A stretch of 64,000 nucleotides of DNA from Runella limosa DSM 17973 (GCF_000482465.1 NZ_KI519423.1:280894-344893); one strand, 5' to 3'; numbered from the stretch's first letter, positions 8,575 to 18,661 are shown. The notes: generated by a model from the letters alone, not told the origin. Translations and numbers: made by a program.

Positions 8575-9168
8575 ATGATTTCTGACCAGTTATTACAGCA
8601 AATTGAGTTCATAAAAGAGATTGATAAACTCAAATACATCCAACGCAAAACCAAACTACTCAACAGTGACCGACCCGAAAACGACGCCGAACACAGTTGG
8701 CATTTGGCCCTGATGGCCATCGTTTTAGCCGAACACGCCAACGAGCCTGTTGATGTGCTGAAAGTGGTTAAAATGGTGCTTATTCACGACATTGTCGAGA
8801 TTGACGCGGGCGATACCTTTATCTATGATACCCAGAAAAATCATTCAAATACCGACGAAGAAAGGCTGGCCGCTCAACGGATTTTTGGGATGCTTCCCCA
8901 AGCCCAAGCCGACGAATTGATTGCCATTTGGGAAGAATTTGAGGCAGGAGAAACCAAAGAAGCCAAATTTGCCCGTTCCATGGATCGTTTAGAGCCTCTG
9001 CTCCAAAATACCTCCAACAACGGAGGAACTTGGGCAGAATTTGACGTTCCTTATGAAAAAGTCTATCAAAAGAAATCGGTCATTAAAGAGGGTTCTACCA
9101 CCATCTGGAATTATGCCGAAAATGTACTTAATGAAAACGTTGAGAAAGGTATTCTGAAGAAAGCGTGA
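8575..9168 (+). CDS. HD-domain metal-dependent phosphohydrolase (YfbR/HDDC2-like)
   Basis: A 197-residue HD hydrolase. Metal ligands are visible as H40 (in DAEHSWH), H71-D72 (LIHDIVE) and a later Asp in ARSMDRLEPLL. This matches the 5-prime-deoxynucleotidase YfbR / HDDC2 group, which removes phosphate from nucleoside monophosphates. It is cytoplasmic. It lies 20 bases after mazF and 12 bases before the next small gene, so the block 7992-9790 may be one transcript. A nucleotide-housekeeping role is likely, although the toxin neighbourhood leaves an accessory role open. Confidence 0.88.
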   Translation: MISDQLLQQIEFIKEIDKLKYIQRKTKLLNSDRPENDAEHSWHLALMAIVLAEHANEPVDVLKVVKMVLIHDIVEIDAGDTFIYDTQKNHSNTDEERLAAQRIFGMLPQAQADELIAIWEEFEAGETKEAKFARSMDRLEPLLQNTSNNGGTWAEFDVPYEKVYQKKSVIKEGSTTIWNYAENVLNENVEKGILKKA

Positions 9169-9180
9169 CCTACTTTTAGT

Positions 9181-9621
9181 ATGTATCTACCCAAATATGA
9201 CCTCAAAGCATCCTCCAATTACGTTTCATTTCGGTTTGTAAGTGAAGGACCAAAAGGGAAAATTACGAAAGAAATTGTGTTCTCACCGATTGAAGACACG
9301 CCGATTTGGAATCTGGGCTTTGGAGATTTGGATACTACTTCTGGCACAATCAGTGATTCTATCATTTCTAATAATGGTGATAGAAACCAAATACTTGCAA
9401 CGGTAGCATCTGCAACTTTTATCTTTTCTGAGCATCATCCTTCTGCATTAATTTACATTGAAGGTAGTACTCCTTCTAGGACACGCCTTTATAGAATTGG
9501 AATTGCGAGTTATTTTGAAGATATTTCAGAAACGTTTGTCGTTTGGGGATTGTTTAACAACGAGTGGCAATCGTTTCAAATAAACAAAGCGTATGATGCC
9601 TTTCTCGTCAAACGAAAATAA
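9181..9621 (+). CDS. DUF6934-like protein of unknown function
   Basis: A 146-residue protein that I recall as resembling the DUF6934 family of Bacteroidota. Recognisable elements are the start MYLPKYDL, the NLGFGDLD segment, NGDRNQILATVASA, and STPSRTRLYRIGIASYF with its TRLYR motif. No catalytic residues can be assigned. It has no signal peptide or membrane segment. The gene ends inside the region where a small 51-residue ORF begins 13 bases later, and it lies directly downstream of MazEF and an HD hydrolase. A toxin-antitoxin-like role is possible but only inferred. Confidence 0.6.
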   Translation: MYLPKYDLKASSNYVSFRFVSEGPKGKITKEIVFSPIEDTPIWNLGFGDLDTTSGTISDSIISNNGDRNQILATVASATFIFSEHHPSALIYIEGSTPSRTRLYRIGIASYFEDISETFVVWGLFNNEWQSFQINKAYDAFLVKRK

Positions 9622-9634
9622 AACTCACCAACAG

Positions 9635-9790
9635 ATGCTCATTAAAAATAACAAAACGGCAGTTGTTGAATTAGATTCAACAATAGACGAAAAACAGAAA
9701 CACGCATTTATCGAAAAAAAAGTAGCCCAGGCAACAAAAACGCTCAAACGAGTGGGATTGCCCAAGGAGCTCACCCAAAAAATATCTTAA
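9635..9790 (+). CDS. Small basic protein paired with the DUF6934-like gene
   Basis: A 51-residue protein (MLIKNNKTAVVELDSTIDEK at the start), highly charged, with Lys-rich segments KKVAQATKTLKRVG and a likely single helix in the middle. I chose the ATG at 9635 because the longer in-frame start at 9593 would overlap the upstream gene. It is followed at once by a terminator, which supports its being the last gene of the unit. It may be a partner peptide of the upstream protein. I do not recognise a family. Confidence 0.5.
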   Translation: MLIKNNKTAVVELDSTIDEKQKHAFIEKKVAQATKTLKRVGLPKELTQKIS

Positions 9791-9826
9791 CGAAAAAGGA
9801 CTGCGTTTCCGCAGCCCTTTTTCGTT
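9789..9826. terminator. Bidirectional intrinsic terminator
   Basis: A 17-position stem (9789-9805 with 9810-9826) with a TTTC loop and one A/C mismatch on the plus strand that is a G/T pair on the minus strand. A-rich and T-rich ends on both sides let it serve both the small plus-strand gene and the converging pseudouridine synthase gene. Confidence 0.8.
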
Positions 9827-9843
9827 AGTTTTTATTCTTAGTC

Positions 9844-11457
9844 CTACACTAAGTATTTCAAACGCACTACTTCTTTTTCGTTTAAGAAGCGCCATTTGCC
9901 ACGTGGAAGTTCTTTTTTGTTTAGCCCTGCATAAACTGTTCTATCAAGCTTAATCACTTCGTAACCAAGGCTTTCAAATATACGACGAACAATGCGATTG
10001 CGGCCGCTGTGAATCTCAATTCCTACCACCATCGCATCGGGAGTAACGAGGGCTAGGTCGTCGGGTTTGATGAATCCATCTTCCAATTCAAGCCCTGCTT
10101 GTACTTTCTCAAAATCTTCGGTTGTCATTGGCTTATCCAATTCCACTTGGTAAATCTTGTTGATTTCGTTCGATGGGTGCATCAGTTTTTCAGCCAATTC
10201 ACCGTCGTTTGTCAACAACAACAAGCCCGTTGTGTTACGGTCCAAACGACCAACAGGATATACACGTTCATTACATGCGCCCGAAATCAGCTCCATCACC
10301 GTATGGCGACCTTCTGGATCGTCGGTCGTCGTAATATAGTCTTTTGGTTTATTCACCAAAATATAGACCATTTTCTCAGGATTCAAGATACGGTTTCCGT
10401 ACTTTACAATATCGCCAGGGTTTACTTTGTGCCCTAGTTCATTGATTACCTTGCCGTTGACCGTAATTTGCCCTGTTTCAATCAATCCATCCGCTTCGCG
10501 ACGAGAACACAATCCTGCATTTGCGATGTATTTGTTAAGGCGAATCAAGTCATCTTTTGGAGCTGACCCGTCCTTTTTTATGTATTTTTCTTCTGCTTTG
10601 CGGAGGTCATAACGAGGCGCTTCGGCGTACTCCCCTACCCGACGGCGCAATCCATCTTCGGCACGGCTACGTTTTTCAGGCTTATCACCTTCCTCTGAAG
10701 CCCGCCCGCGTTTCTCAAATGGTTTATCAAAGCTACGTTCGCCACGTTTTTCAAATGGCTTGTCAAAGCTGCGTTCGCCGCGCTTCTCAAATGGTTTGTC
10801 AAAACTGCGTTCGCCGCGTTTCTCAAATGGCTTGTCAAAGCTACGCTCGCTACGTTTTTCAAATGGTTTGTCAAAACTACGTTCGCCGCGTTTCTCAAAT
10901 GGCTTGTCAAAACTGCGTTCGCCGCGTTCTTCACGCTTTTCAAACGGCTTTTTGAAGGCTGGTTTGTCGCCGCGCTTCTCAAATGGTTTGTCAAAACTAC
11001 GTTCACCACGTTTTTCAAATGGCTTGTCAAAGCTGCGTTCGCCACGTTCTTCACGTTTTTCAAACGGCTTTTTGAAGGCTGGTTTGTCACCGCGTTTCTC
11101 AAATGGTTTGTCAAAACTGCGTTCGCCACGTTCTTCACGCTTTTCAAACGGCTTTTTGAAGGCTGGTTTGTCGCCGCGTTTCTCAAATGGTTTGTCAAAA
11201 CTACGTTCACCGCGTTTTTCAAATGGCTTGTCAAACGGCTTTTTGAAGGCTGGTTTGTCGCCGCGCTTTTCAAACGGTTTGTCAAAGCTGCGTTCGCGAC
11301 GAGGGATTTCACTGGACTTTTTGTCGGGAGATTTTTCTAAACGAGGTCTTGAGCGTCTAGGTTCTGAAGAATTGTCAAAACTATCTGATGATTGATTCGA
11401 CTTTACGAATTTACTGTAAAACGGCGTTTTGCCAGCGCCTTTATTGTCTTTTTTCAT
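9844..11457 (-). CDS. RsuA/RluB-family 23S/16S rRNA pseudouridine synthase with long repeat-rich N-terminal tail
   Basis: A 537-residue protein. The C-terminal ~235 residues are a standard RluB-type enzyme: an S4 RNA-binding domain (about 304-350, RLNKYIANAGLCSRREAD) and a pseudouridine synthase domain with GRLDRNTTGLLLLTNDG, whose Asp406 is the catalytic nucleophile. The first ~290 residues are low complexity, built from a 12-residue unit of type FEKRGERSFDKP alternating with GDKPAFKKPFEKRE. This tail is strongly basic, probably disordered, and may bind rRNA. Lys/Arg-rich tails are known on Bacteroidota RluB homologues, but this one is long and highly regular. The enzyme would modify a uridine in rRNA. 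Confidence 0.92.
   Translation of the reverse strand: MKKDNKGAGKTPFYSKFVKSNQSSDSFDNSSEPRRSRPRLEKSPDKKSSEIPRRERSFDKPFEKRGDKPAFKKPFDKPFEKRGERSFDKPFEKRGDKPAFKKPFEKREERGERSFDKPFEKRGDKPAFKKPFEKREERGERSFDKPFEKRGERSFDKPFEKRGDKPAFKKPFEKREERGERSFDKPFEKRGERSFDKPFEKRSERSFDKPFEKRGERSFDKPFEKRGERSFDKPFEKRGERSFDKPFEKRGRASEEGDKPEKRSRAEDGLRRRVGEYAEAPRYDLRKAEEKYIKKDGSAPKDDLIRLNKYIANAGLCSRREADGLIETGQITVNGKVINELGHKVNPGDIVKYGNRILNPEKMVYILVNKPKDYITTTDDPEGRHTVMELISGACNERVYPVGRLDRNTTGLLLLTNDGELAEKLMHPSNEINKIYQVELDKPMTTEDFEKVQAGLELEDGFIKPDDLALVTPDAMVVGIEIHSGRNRIVRRIFESLGYEVIKLDRTVYAGLNKKELPRGKWRFLNEKEVVRLKYLV
10706..11305 (-). repeat. In-frame tandem repeat block inside the pseudouridine synthase gene
   Basis: About 600 bases made of 36-base units (12 codons, FEKRGERSFDKP-type) with interspersed GDKPAFKKP units. 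Copies differ mostly at synonymous third positions (for example cgt/cgc and ttt/ttc), so the protein repeat is kept while the DNA drifts. Antisense open frames in this block come from the repeat and are not genes. Confidence 0.9.
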
Positions 11458-11550
11458 TGGATTTGCAGTATCACTACTGTAAAAAGTGAATTATGTAACT
11501 AAAAATTTGGCGGCTTCTAACCGCCCCAAATACCCTGATAATCAGGCGAA

Positions 11551-11558
11551 CAAAGGTA
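11551..11558 (-). promoter_or_regulatory. Candidate -7 element for the pseudouridine synthase gene
   Basis: Minus-strand TACCTTTG, a perfect TAnnTTTG box, about 94 bases before the ATG. No good TTTG at -33 is visible. The intervening leader has a small GGCGG/CCGCC hairpin near 11510-11525. Confidence 0.4.
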
Positions 11559-11659
11559 CAAAAAATAAAGCCACGATGTTTTTTTTAAGAAACATATCTC
11601 AAAAAAATGATTTTGGTCGTTTAAACATCTAGCCATCCAACCTATTAACTTTTTGTGCC

Positions 11660-13024
11660 GTGATACTAGATCGTGTACCACTCAAACCCCTTTGGGCTCC
11701 TTCGCGCTCGGTTGTGGAGCAGTCCAACCTGAAAAAATTTCAGAACTGGTTATTTGTTAAGAAAGGACTTTATTTCCGTGATTACCATGATCTTTGGGAT
11801 TGGTCAGTGACCGACATCGAGGATTTTTGGGAATGTATCTGGTCGTTTTGCGACATCAAAACGCACAGTTTGTACTGGGATGTTGTCGTGACGGACAAAA
11901 AAGAACTGGCCAAAACCCAATGGTTTACGGGCTCGACTATCAACTATGCCGAACACATCTTTCGTCATAAAAACAGCAACAAGCCTGCTTTTTTGTACCA
12001 AACGGAAGGTGAGCCGCTGCGGGAGTTTTCGTGGCGTGATTTAGAAAAACAGGTAGCCTCGGTTGCGGCGTATTTGCGACAGGTCGGTGTTTCCAAAGGC
12101 GACCATGTCATGGGAGTTTTACCCAATACCCCTCAATCGGTAGTGGCATTTTTGGCCACCCATGCTATTGGAGCTATTTGGTCGATTTTTTCCCCAGAAA
12201 CGGATGCTAAAATCCTCAACGACCGTGCAAGAACGCTTTCGCCTAAGGTCGTTTTTGTTCATTCTTCGGCAACTTTTAAAAGTACCACCAAAACCGTTTG
12301 GGTAACGCCCACAGGAGAAGATGAACTTCACGCAGAAACATGGACGTCGGTTCTCAAAACGCCTTCCACCTTGTTGGAATTTACGCACGTCCCATTTGCG
12401 CACCCGCTTTGGGTATCATTTCTGTCGTTTACCCCCGTTACCCACAGCACAGGAGGCACATTGCTTGAACATCTACGGTTGTTGACCATCCATCAAAATT
12501 TCAAGCAAGGCGACCGCGTTTTATGGCACGACTCCTCCTCTTCAATTGCGTGGCAATTTTCACTGAGTACGCTGCTCACGGGTGCTATTCCTGTCTTTTA
12601 TGACGCCCCCGTTCACGGCTCAAAAGGGCCACTTTGGGAGAGTATCGACAAAAACAAAATCAATCATTTCGGCTGCACGGCAGCATTTCTAACCACCATA
12701 AAATCAACACCTTTACCTAGCTATAAATTTAACGCTTTACAAAGCATTACTACCTTCGACGGGCCACTGTCGGCAGAAGAGTTTGAATGGGTATATCAAC
12801 AGGTGAAGAAAGATGTGTGGTTGGTTGCGTTGAGTACCCATTCTTACCTTGGTAGTAGTTTGGTAGGAGGGTGTCCTACTTTGCCCGTATTTGCAGGTGA
12901 AGCACAATGTGTGTTATTGGGCTGTAAATCAACAAAATACCCAGAAAAAAGCCAATTAATTCGGCAAGCATGGGACAACGATTTACTGGCGCAGCCTCTT
13001 CCTTCGCTGCCGTATATGAAGTAA
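11660..13024 (+). pseudogene. Degenerate, C-terminally truncated acetoacetyl-CoA synthetase-like protein
   Basis: A 454-codon open frame (GTG start) with clear similarity to acetoacetyl-CoA synthetase, usually about 650 residues. The N-terminal part is well kept: LKPLWAPSR, YHDLWDWSV, INYAEHI, GAIWSIFSPE. The family P-loop SSGTTG-PK, expected between PLWVSF and HSTGGTLLEHL, is replaced by a shorter LSFTPVT. The GGTD motif reads LSTHSY, and the protein stops right after PLPSLP, where the C-terminal ~200-residue lid domain should begin. A functional ligase is therefore very unlikely. The frame itself is uninterrupted, so it is either a recent pseudogene or a repurposed pseudoenzyme. Confidence 0.75.
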
Positions 13025-13030
13025 AAAAAA

Positions 13031-13072
13031 CACTTCGTGGATTAGATTAAAAGCGACCTAATCCACGAAGTG
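13031..13072 (-). terminator. Intrinsic terminator of the PD40 propeller gene
   Basis: A perfect 15-bp stem (13031-13045 with 13058-13072), 12-base loop. Read on the minus strand it is followed by an uninterrupted run of eight T (13030-13023). Confidence 0.88.
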
Positions 13073-13086
13073 CGTGAGATAAATCG

Positions 13087-14139
13087 TTAATCTACCCAAT
13101 CGGCGATGTACAAATTGGTGTCGCGAGAGCCTGGTGCATTGTTACGGTTAGAACTAAAAATTAGCTTCTTCCCATCATACGAAAACATCGGGAATGCGTT
13201 AAAAATACTGTTGTTGGTCACACGCTCCAAGCCTGTTCCGTCGAGATTGATAAGGTACAATTGGAAGTCGTACCCACGTTGAGAATGGTGGTTCGACGAG
13301 AAAATAATTTTATCACCTTTCGGCGTAAAATACGGCGCCCAGTTGGCTTTGCCTAGCTTGGTAATTTGGCGTAGGTCCGAACCATCCACGTTGCACGTAT
13401 AAATTTCCATGTCGGTCGGCGCTACCAATCCCATCGAAAGCAATTTTTTGTATTCGGCAACTTCTTCGTCTGTTTTAGGTCTTGACGAACGGAAAACGAG
13501 TTTTTTGCCATCGGGTGAGAAAAATGCCCCACCGTCGTAGCCAAGCTGATTCGTGATTTGTTTCACGTTTTTTCCATCGATGTCCATAATGTACAAATCC
13601 AGATCACCGTTGCGGGTCGAAGTGAAGACAATTTTATCGCCTTTGGGCGAAATCGTTGCTTCGGCATCATAACCTTTTTCGGTAGTCAATTGCTTCACCA
13701 CTTTCCCTTTCAAATCCGACACAAAGATGTCGTAGGTGTCGTACACCGCCCACAAGTATTTATTGAGGTACGGTTTGATGGGTGGCGGGCAAGAATCATT
13801 GGCCAAGTGCGTACTTCCAAAAAGAATGTGTTTGCCGTCGGGCATAAAATACGAACAAGTCGTGCGGCCTTTTCCCGTACTAATAAACTGCGGGCGTTCA
13901 TCAGGGTTTTTCAAGCCTTTGGTGACATCCAAATAAAAAATCTGGTCGCACTGCAAGCCCCATTTAGGGTTATTCGACTGAAAACTCACGTATTTACTAT
14001 CAAAACTAAAATACGCTTCGGCATTATCGCCTCCAAACGTGAGCTGTTTTATGTTGGTTAAGTGCTTTTCGTCTCCCGTTTGGGCCAGTGCAACTGTAGC
14101 GAAAAGCAGTAGTGGTGTTAGCAAGTAGTTGATTTTCAT
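13087..14139 (-). CDS. Secreted TolB-like PD40 beta-propeller protein
   Basis: A 350-residue protein from the ATG at 14139, which opens a signal peptide (MKINYLLTPLLLFATVALA). It contains about five PD40/WD40-like TolB repeats with the pattern SPKGDKIVFTSTRNGDLDLY, SPDGKKLVFRS, TPKGDKIIFSSN and SYDGKKLIFSSNR. These form a beta-propeller in the periplasm or outside the cell. There is no peptidase domain, so it is probably a binding or scaffold protein, not a DPP-type enzyme. It is monocistronic, with its own terminator downstream. Confidence 0.88.
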   Translation of the reverse strand: MKINYLLTPLLLFATVALAQTGDEKHLTNIKQLTFGGDNAEAYFSFDSKYVSFQSNNPKWGLQCDQIFYLDVTKGLKNPDERPQFISTGKGRTTCSYFMPDGKHILFGSTHLANDSCPPPIKPYLNKYLWAVYDTYDIFVSDLKGKVVKQLTTEKGYDAEATISPKGDKIVFTSTRNGDLDLYIMDIDGKNVKQITNQLGYDGGAFFSPDGKKLVFRSSRPKTDEEVAEYKKLLSMGLVAPTDMEIYTCNVDGSDLRQITKLGKANWAPYFTPKGDKIIFSSNHHSQRGYDFQLYLINLDGTGLERVTNNSIFNAFPMFSYDGKKLIFSSNRNNAPGSRDTNLYIADWVD

Positions 14140-14268
14140 ATTACTTTCTGTTGATTTAGTAACCGCAAAGAACGGAATAGATGCCCTATGTTCGCAATCT
14201 TTTTTACAGCTTTTTGGGGGCAAAAAGGCATTTTTTGGTAGAATGGTGAAAATAATTGGAAAAATTTG

Positions 14269-14298
14269 TTTGTAATTAATCTAAATAAACTACTTTTG
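14269..14298 (+). promoter_or_regulatory. Bacteroidota promoter for the Cys/Lys-rich small protein
   Basis: TTTG at 14269-14272, an 18-base spacer, and TACTTTTG at 14291-14298 (perfect TAnnTTTG). Expected start near 14305, about 25 bases before the ATG at 14330. Confidence 0.7.
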
Positions 14299-14329
14299 CG
14301 TAAGTATTTGAAACCTTAGAACATTTCCA

Positions 14330-14497
14330 ATGACCATCGTTGAAGTTTCGACTTGCACACTTTCAAGCACTGAAGAAAAGTTTTTCCAGCCCAACGCCTT
14401 CATGGGTTGCGCTTTTGCCTGCGACCTAAAGAAATGCTGTAAAGCGTACAAGAAAAAGGGCAAACACTGCAAAAAATGCCCCAAACGCGACGATTAG
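14330..14497 (+). CDS. Small Cys/Lys-rich protein, 55 residues
   Basis: A short plus-strand gene, ATG 14330 to TAG 14497. The product has seven Cys (positions 9, 27, 31, 36, 37, 47, 50) arranged as CxxxC, CC and CxxC, and eleven Lys, ending DLKKCCKAYKKKGKHCKKCP. This spacing suggests metal binding or a zinc-ribbon-like knot. It has no signal peptide. A well-formed Bacteroidota promoter lies at the right distance upstream, which is the main evidence that it is real. It sits alone between two minus-strand genes. I do not recognise a named family. Confidence 0.68.
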   Translation: MTIVEVSTCTLSSTEEKFFQPNAFMGCAFACDLKKCCKAYKKKGKHCKKCPKRDD

Positions 14498-14526
14498 ATT
14501 CTCTCGATTTTCAATACATAAAACCT

Positions 14527-15240
14527 TTACAGCTTTCTTGCTGACCGTACTTGAATTTCTGAGCCTTCGGCCAATAGTACTGAGTCGGGTTTTTGAGAAG
14601 TCAAAAATCCAAAAGCTGTGCCATATACAGCTCCAAAATCAACATCAATTGTATAATCTTTTACTGGATACACTTGCCAACGCGGGTGCTCAACACCATA
14701 TTCGGTAGTAATAGTCGGGCTGTAAGTAGTATAACCCCAATAATGCTCCGTGATAAATTCCTCTTTACTCCCCACAAACATTTCGGTCGCCACATTTTCA
14801 GCCACGACTTCAAAACGATTCCAATCCTTATATTTCCATTCATAACTTACGGTTAATTGATTTTCGGAATGTTGCCAATTGTACCGCATTGGCTTAGTGA
14901 TGTATGGCTCGTGATAAACGAGATTGGCAACCCAACTAACTACAGGTTTTGGTACAATTTCTTTAATGAAAGTAGTACCTCGTTTCCAATTTCCTTGTTC
15001 GTCGCAATAGCGTACGTAAAACCGCAGATTTACTTCTTCAAAAGACCTATGAAATGGGATAGGAATTCCTTTTAATCGTACATTATCAAACAGAAAGCCT
15101 ACCAAACTTACGTAACAGTCACCATTCCACAAGTCTAATTCGGTATGTTTAGGGACGTAGGATTTCAACAAATCAGGAGATACTGCATAGTTGGCCATGG
15201 CCAATTTACGCCATTCTGCGGTAAGGAAGGAGGCTAGCAT
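14527..15240 (-). CDS. YqjF family protein (DUF2071)
   Basis: A 237-residue protein matching the DUF2071/YqjF family: FLTAEWRKLAMANYAVSPDLL near the start, VSLVGFLFDNVRLKGIPIPFHRSFEEVNLRFYV in the first half, and the AVYGTAFGFL segment near the end. Members are cytoplasmic and of unknown function; an acetoacetate-decarboxylase-like fold has been proposed for relatives. It precedes nothing obvious: the TlpA-like gene starts a separate unit upstream. Confidence 0.85.
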   Translation of the reverse strand: MLASFLTAEWRKLAMANYAVSPDLLKSYVPKHTELDLWNGDCYVSLVGFLFDNVRLKGIPIPFHRSFEEVNLRFYVRYCDEQGNWKRGTTFIKEIVPKPVVSWVANLVYHEPYITKPMRYNWQHSENQLTVSYEWKYKDWNRFEVVAENVATEMFVGSKEEFITEHYWGYTTYSPTITTEYGVEHPRWQVYPVKDYTIDVDFGAVYGTAFGFLTSQKPDSVLLAEGSEIQVRSARKL

Positions 15241-15265
15241 AAGTTGCGTTTTTAAGGAATACTAT

Positions 15266-16678
15266 TTACTTTTTATTCAATGTCTCTTCCAGTATTTTTA
15301 TCAAATCTTTTCCATCGTTTTTACTGGGTGCTGGAGGCTGAATAGCGTGGAAGGTGTTATCTCTACCAATAATGAAAGAAGACGGGATGCAACCTGCATC
15401 ATAGGTATTAGCCGCGCTTTCTTTCGCTGTGATGTCATCCCGCAAATGAGTACCGCCAATTTGGTACTTAGCAATGGCTTTGCGCCAATCACTCTCTTTT
15501 TTATCCAATGAAATGTACAGGAATACCAAATCAGCTTGGTCTTTGAAGTGATTTTTTATCTTCTTTGCTGGCGTCATTTCAGCAATGCAAGGCCCGCACC
15601 AGCTCGCCCAGAAATCGAGATAAACCACTTTTCCTTTGAAATCAGCCAGCTGCACCGTACGCCCTGCGGTATCTCGGAGTGAAAAGGGCAAAGCAGGTTT
15701 GCCAATGGCAAAGGTTTCTTCTTTGTTTATAAGTTTTTCTTTAATAAGAGGCAAAAAACGGCTGTTGGGATAATCGCTCTCAAATTTTTTCACCTTACTA
15801 ACGACCTCCGCATTAACACCTTTGTATCCAATTTCCTCTTTTAGGTGCTCCGCACTTAAAACCTCAACGAAAGCAGGGTGAAATCGCGATTTGTGGGCTT
15901 GAAAGTAATCATCTACGTGTTCAATATCATACTTTTTATCAGGGTAAGTCAGCGCAGTCATGTACAAAACATTATTTGGGTATTGTTCAGACTTAGCTGT
16001 TGTTTCATTCTGAGGAGGGTTAATTTCAATTACTCTTTGGCGATATAAAGCAGGGATAAGCTTAGCGTCCAGCGGTATTTTCAGTTTTTGAGCTCTTTGA
16101 TAAATATCAGGTAATATTTTTCGGTTTATCGTAGATTTTATATCAGCTTGGCAAAGGGTATAAAAAGTCGAACTTGTTTTACTCTTATATTTATCTAACA
16201 CCCTCATTTTCAAACCCTCTACCTCCATCAATTTTTCAAAAAACAAGGCAGAAGAACCTAACTTCTTAGAGGTAATATTTTTCCAGTCCGACTGAATGAA
16301 GGTTTTAATGTAATCTTCTTTATAATACTCAAATTTTGAAGCGGCATTACCTTTAAAACTGGCCGTTTTCCAGAAGTCTCTTGCTTCAAAATTCATCAAG
16401 ATAGAATCATTAGGCTCAAGGATAAAAATCAGATTCTCTTCTTTATTTTTATCAAAGTCACAGTAAAGGTAGGCGATGTCATTGAGTGTAGTCGTTACTT
16501 CAAACTCATCGTTTTCATCCAATAGCACCTCACTTGATTGACTTTTTTCGGCAAACGGATAGATATAAATGCTGATATTCCGTGACACAGGATTTTTGAT
16601 TTTTCCTCGAATCGAGACGTTTTGTGAAAAAGTGGCGAGGCCAAGAGTCAAACAGAAGCAGAAGAAAAGGGTACGCAT
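15266..16678 (-). CDS. TlpA/ResA-like thioredoxin-fold protein with N-terminal DUF4369-type region
   Basis: A 470-residue exported protein (signal MRTLFFCFCLTLGLATFSQ). The first ~120 residues (VSIRGKIKNPVSRNISIYIY) resemble the beta-rich domain common in Bacteroidota TlpA proteins. A helical linker follows. The C-terminal thioredoxin domain begins near residue 335, with FWASWCGPCIAEM holding the redox pair C361-G-P-C364 and the cis-Pro in GCIPSSFIIG. It probably acts in periplasmic disulfide exchange or cytochrome c/heme handling; the target is unknown. Confidence 0.9.
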   Translation of the reverse strand: MRTLFFCFCLTLGLATFSQNVSIRGKIKNPVSRNISIYIYPFAEKSQSSEVLLDENDEFEVTTTLNDIAYLYCDFDKNKEENLIFILEPNDSILMNFEARDFWKTASFKGNAASKFEYYKEDYIKTFIQSDWKNITSKKLGSSALFFEKLMEVEGLKMRVLDKYKSKTSSTFYTLCQADIKSTINRKILPDIYQRAQKLKIPLDAKLIPALYRQRVIEINPPQNETTAKSEQYPNNVLYMTALTYPDKKYDIEHVDDYFQAHKSRFHPAFVEVLSAEHLKEEIGYKGVNAEVVSKVKKFESDYPNSRFLPLIKEKLINKEETFAIGKPALPFSLRDTAGRTVQLADFKGKVVYLDFWASWCGPCIAEMTPAKKIKNHFKDQADLVFLYISLDKKESDWRKAIAKYQIGGTHLRDDITAKESAANTYDAGCIPSSFIIGRDNTFHAIQPPAPSKNDGKDLIKILEETLNKK

Positions 16679-16709
16679 GGCTGTAGTTTGAGAGAGGTTT
16701 GTAACAAAA

Positions 16710-16717
16710 CAAATATA
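16710..16717 (-). promoter_or_regulatory. Candidate -7 element for the TlpA-like gene
   Basis: Minus-strand TATATTTG, a perfect TAnnTTTG match, about 30 bases before the ATG. The nearest TTG upstream is only 16 bases away, shorter than usual. Confidence 0.4.
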
Positions 16718-16754
16718 AAGAAAAATTATATATCAATCGCATGGCATTGGTCTC

Positions 16755-16855
16755 TACAAACGTTGCGTCTCTCCGAGTCTCTACAAATGTTGCGTCTCTC
16801 CGAGACTTTTTATGGAATAGCTTTTTTCGTTACAAATGTTGCGTCTCTCCGAGAC
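16755..16855. repeat. Three copies of a short palindromic repeat
   Basis: Copies at 16755-16777, 16782-16806 and 16831-16855 share TACAAAYGTTGCGTCTCTCC followed by GAG; copies 2 and 3 end GAGAC, giving a GTCTC-TCC-GAGAC hairpin. The stretch 16679-16966 holds no gene; besides this repeat it has only the two promoters. Confidence 0.8.
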
Positions 16856-16943
16856 TTTTATCCCTTGCTTAGTATATCGTATTCATAAATTCCCCCAAAC
16901 AAGTCATGGATTCTACCTTTTTATGCCCTAAACCCCTCATTTC

Positions 16944-18643
<1,700 letters not shown>

Positions 18644-18661
18644 ACGAGTAGAGGGCATGGT

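Noticed and set aside
10635-11395. Open frames on both strands inside the pseudouridine synthase repeat block (for example 10760-11395 plus)
   Set aside because: They only reflect the 36-base repeat in other frames; no start context or family resemblance.
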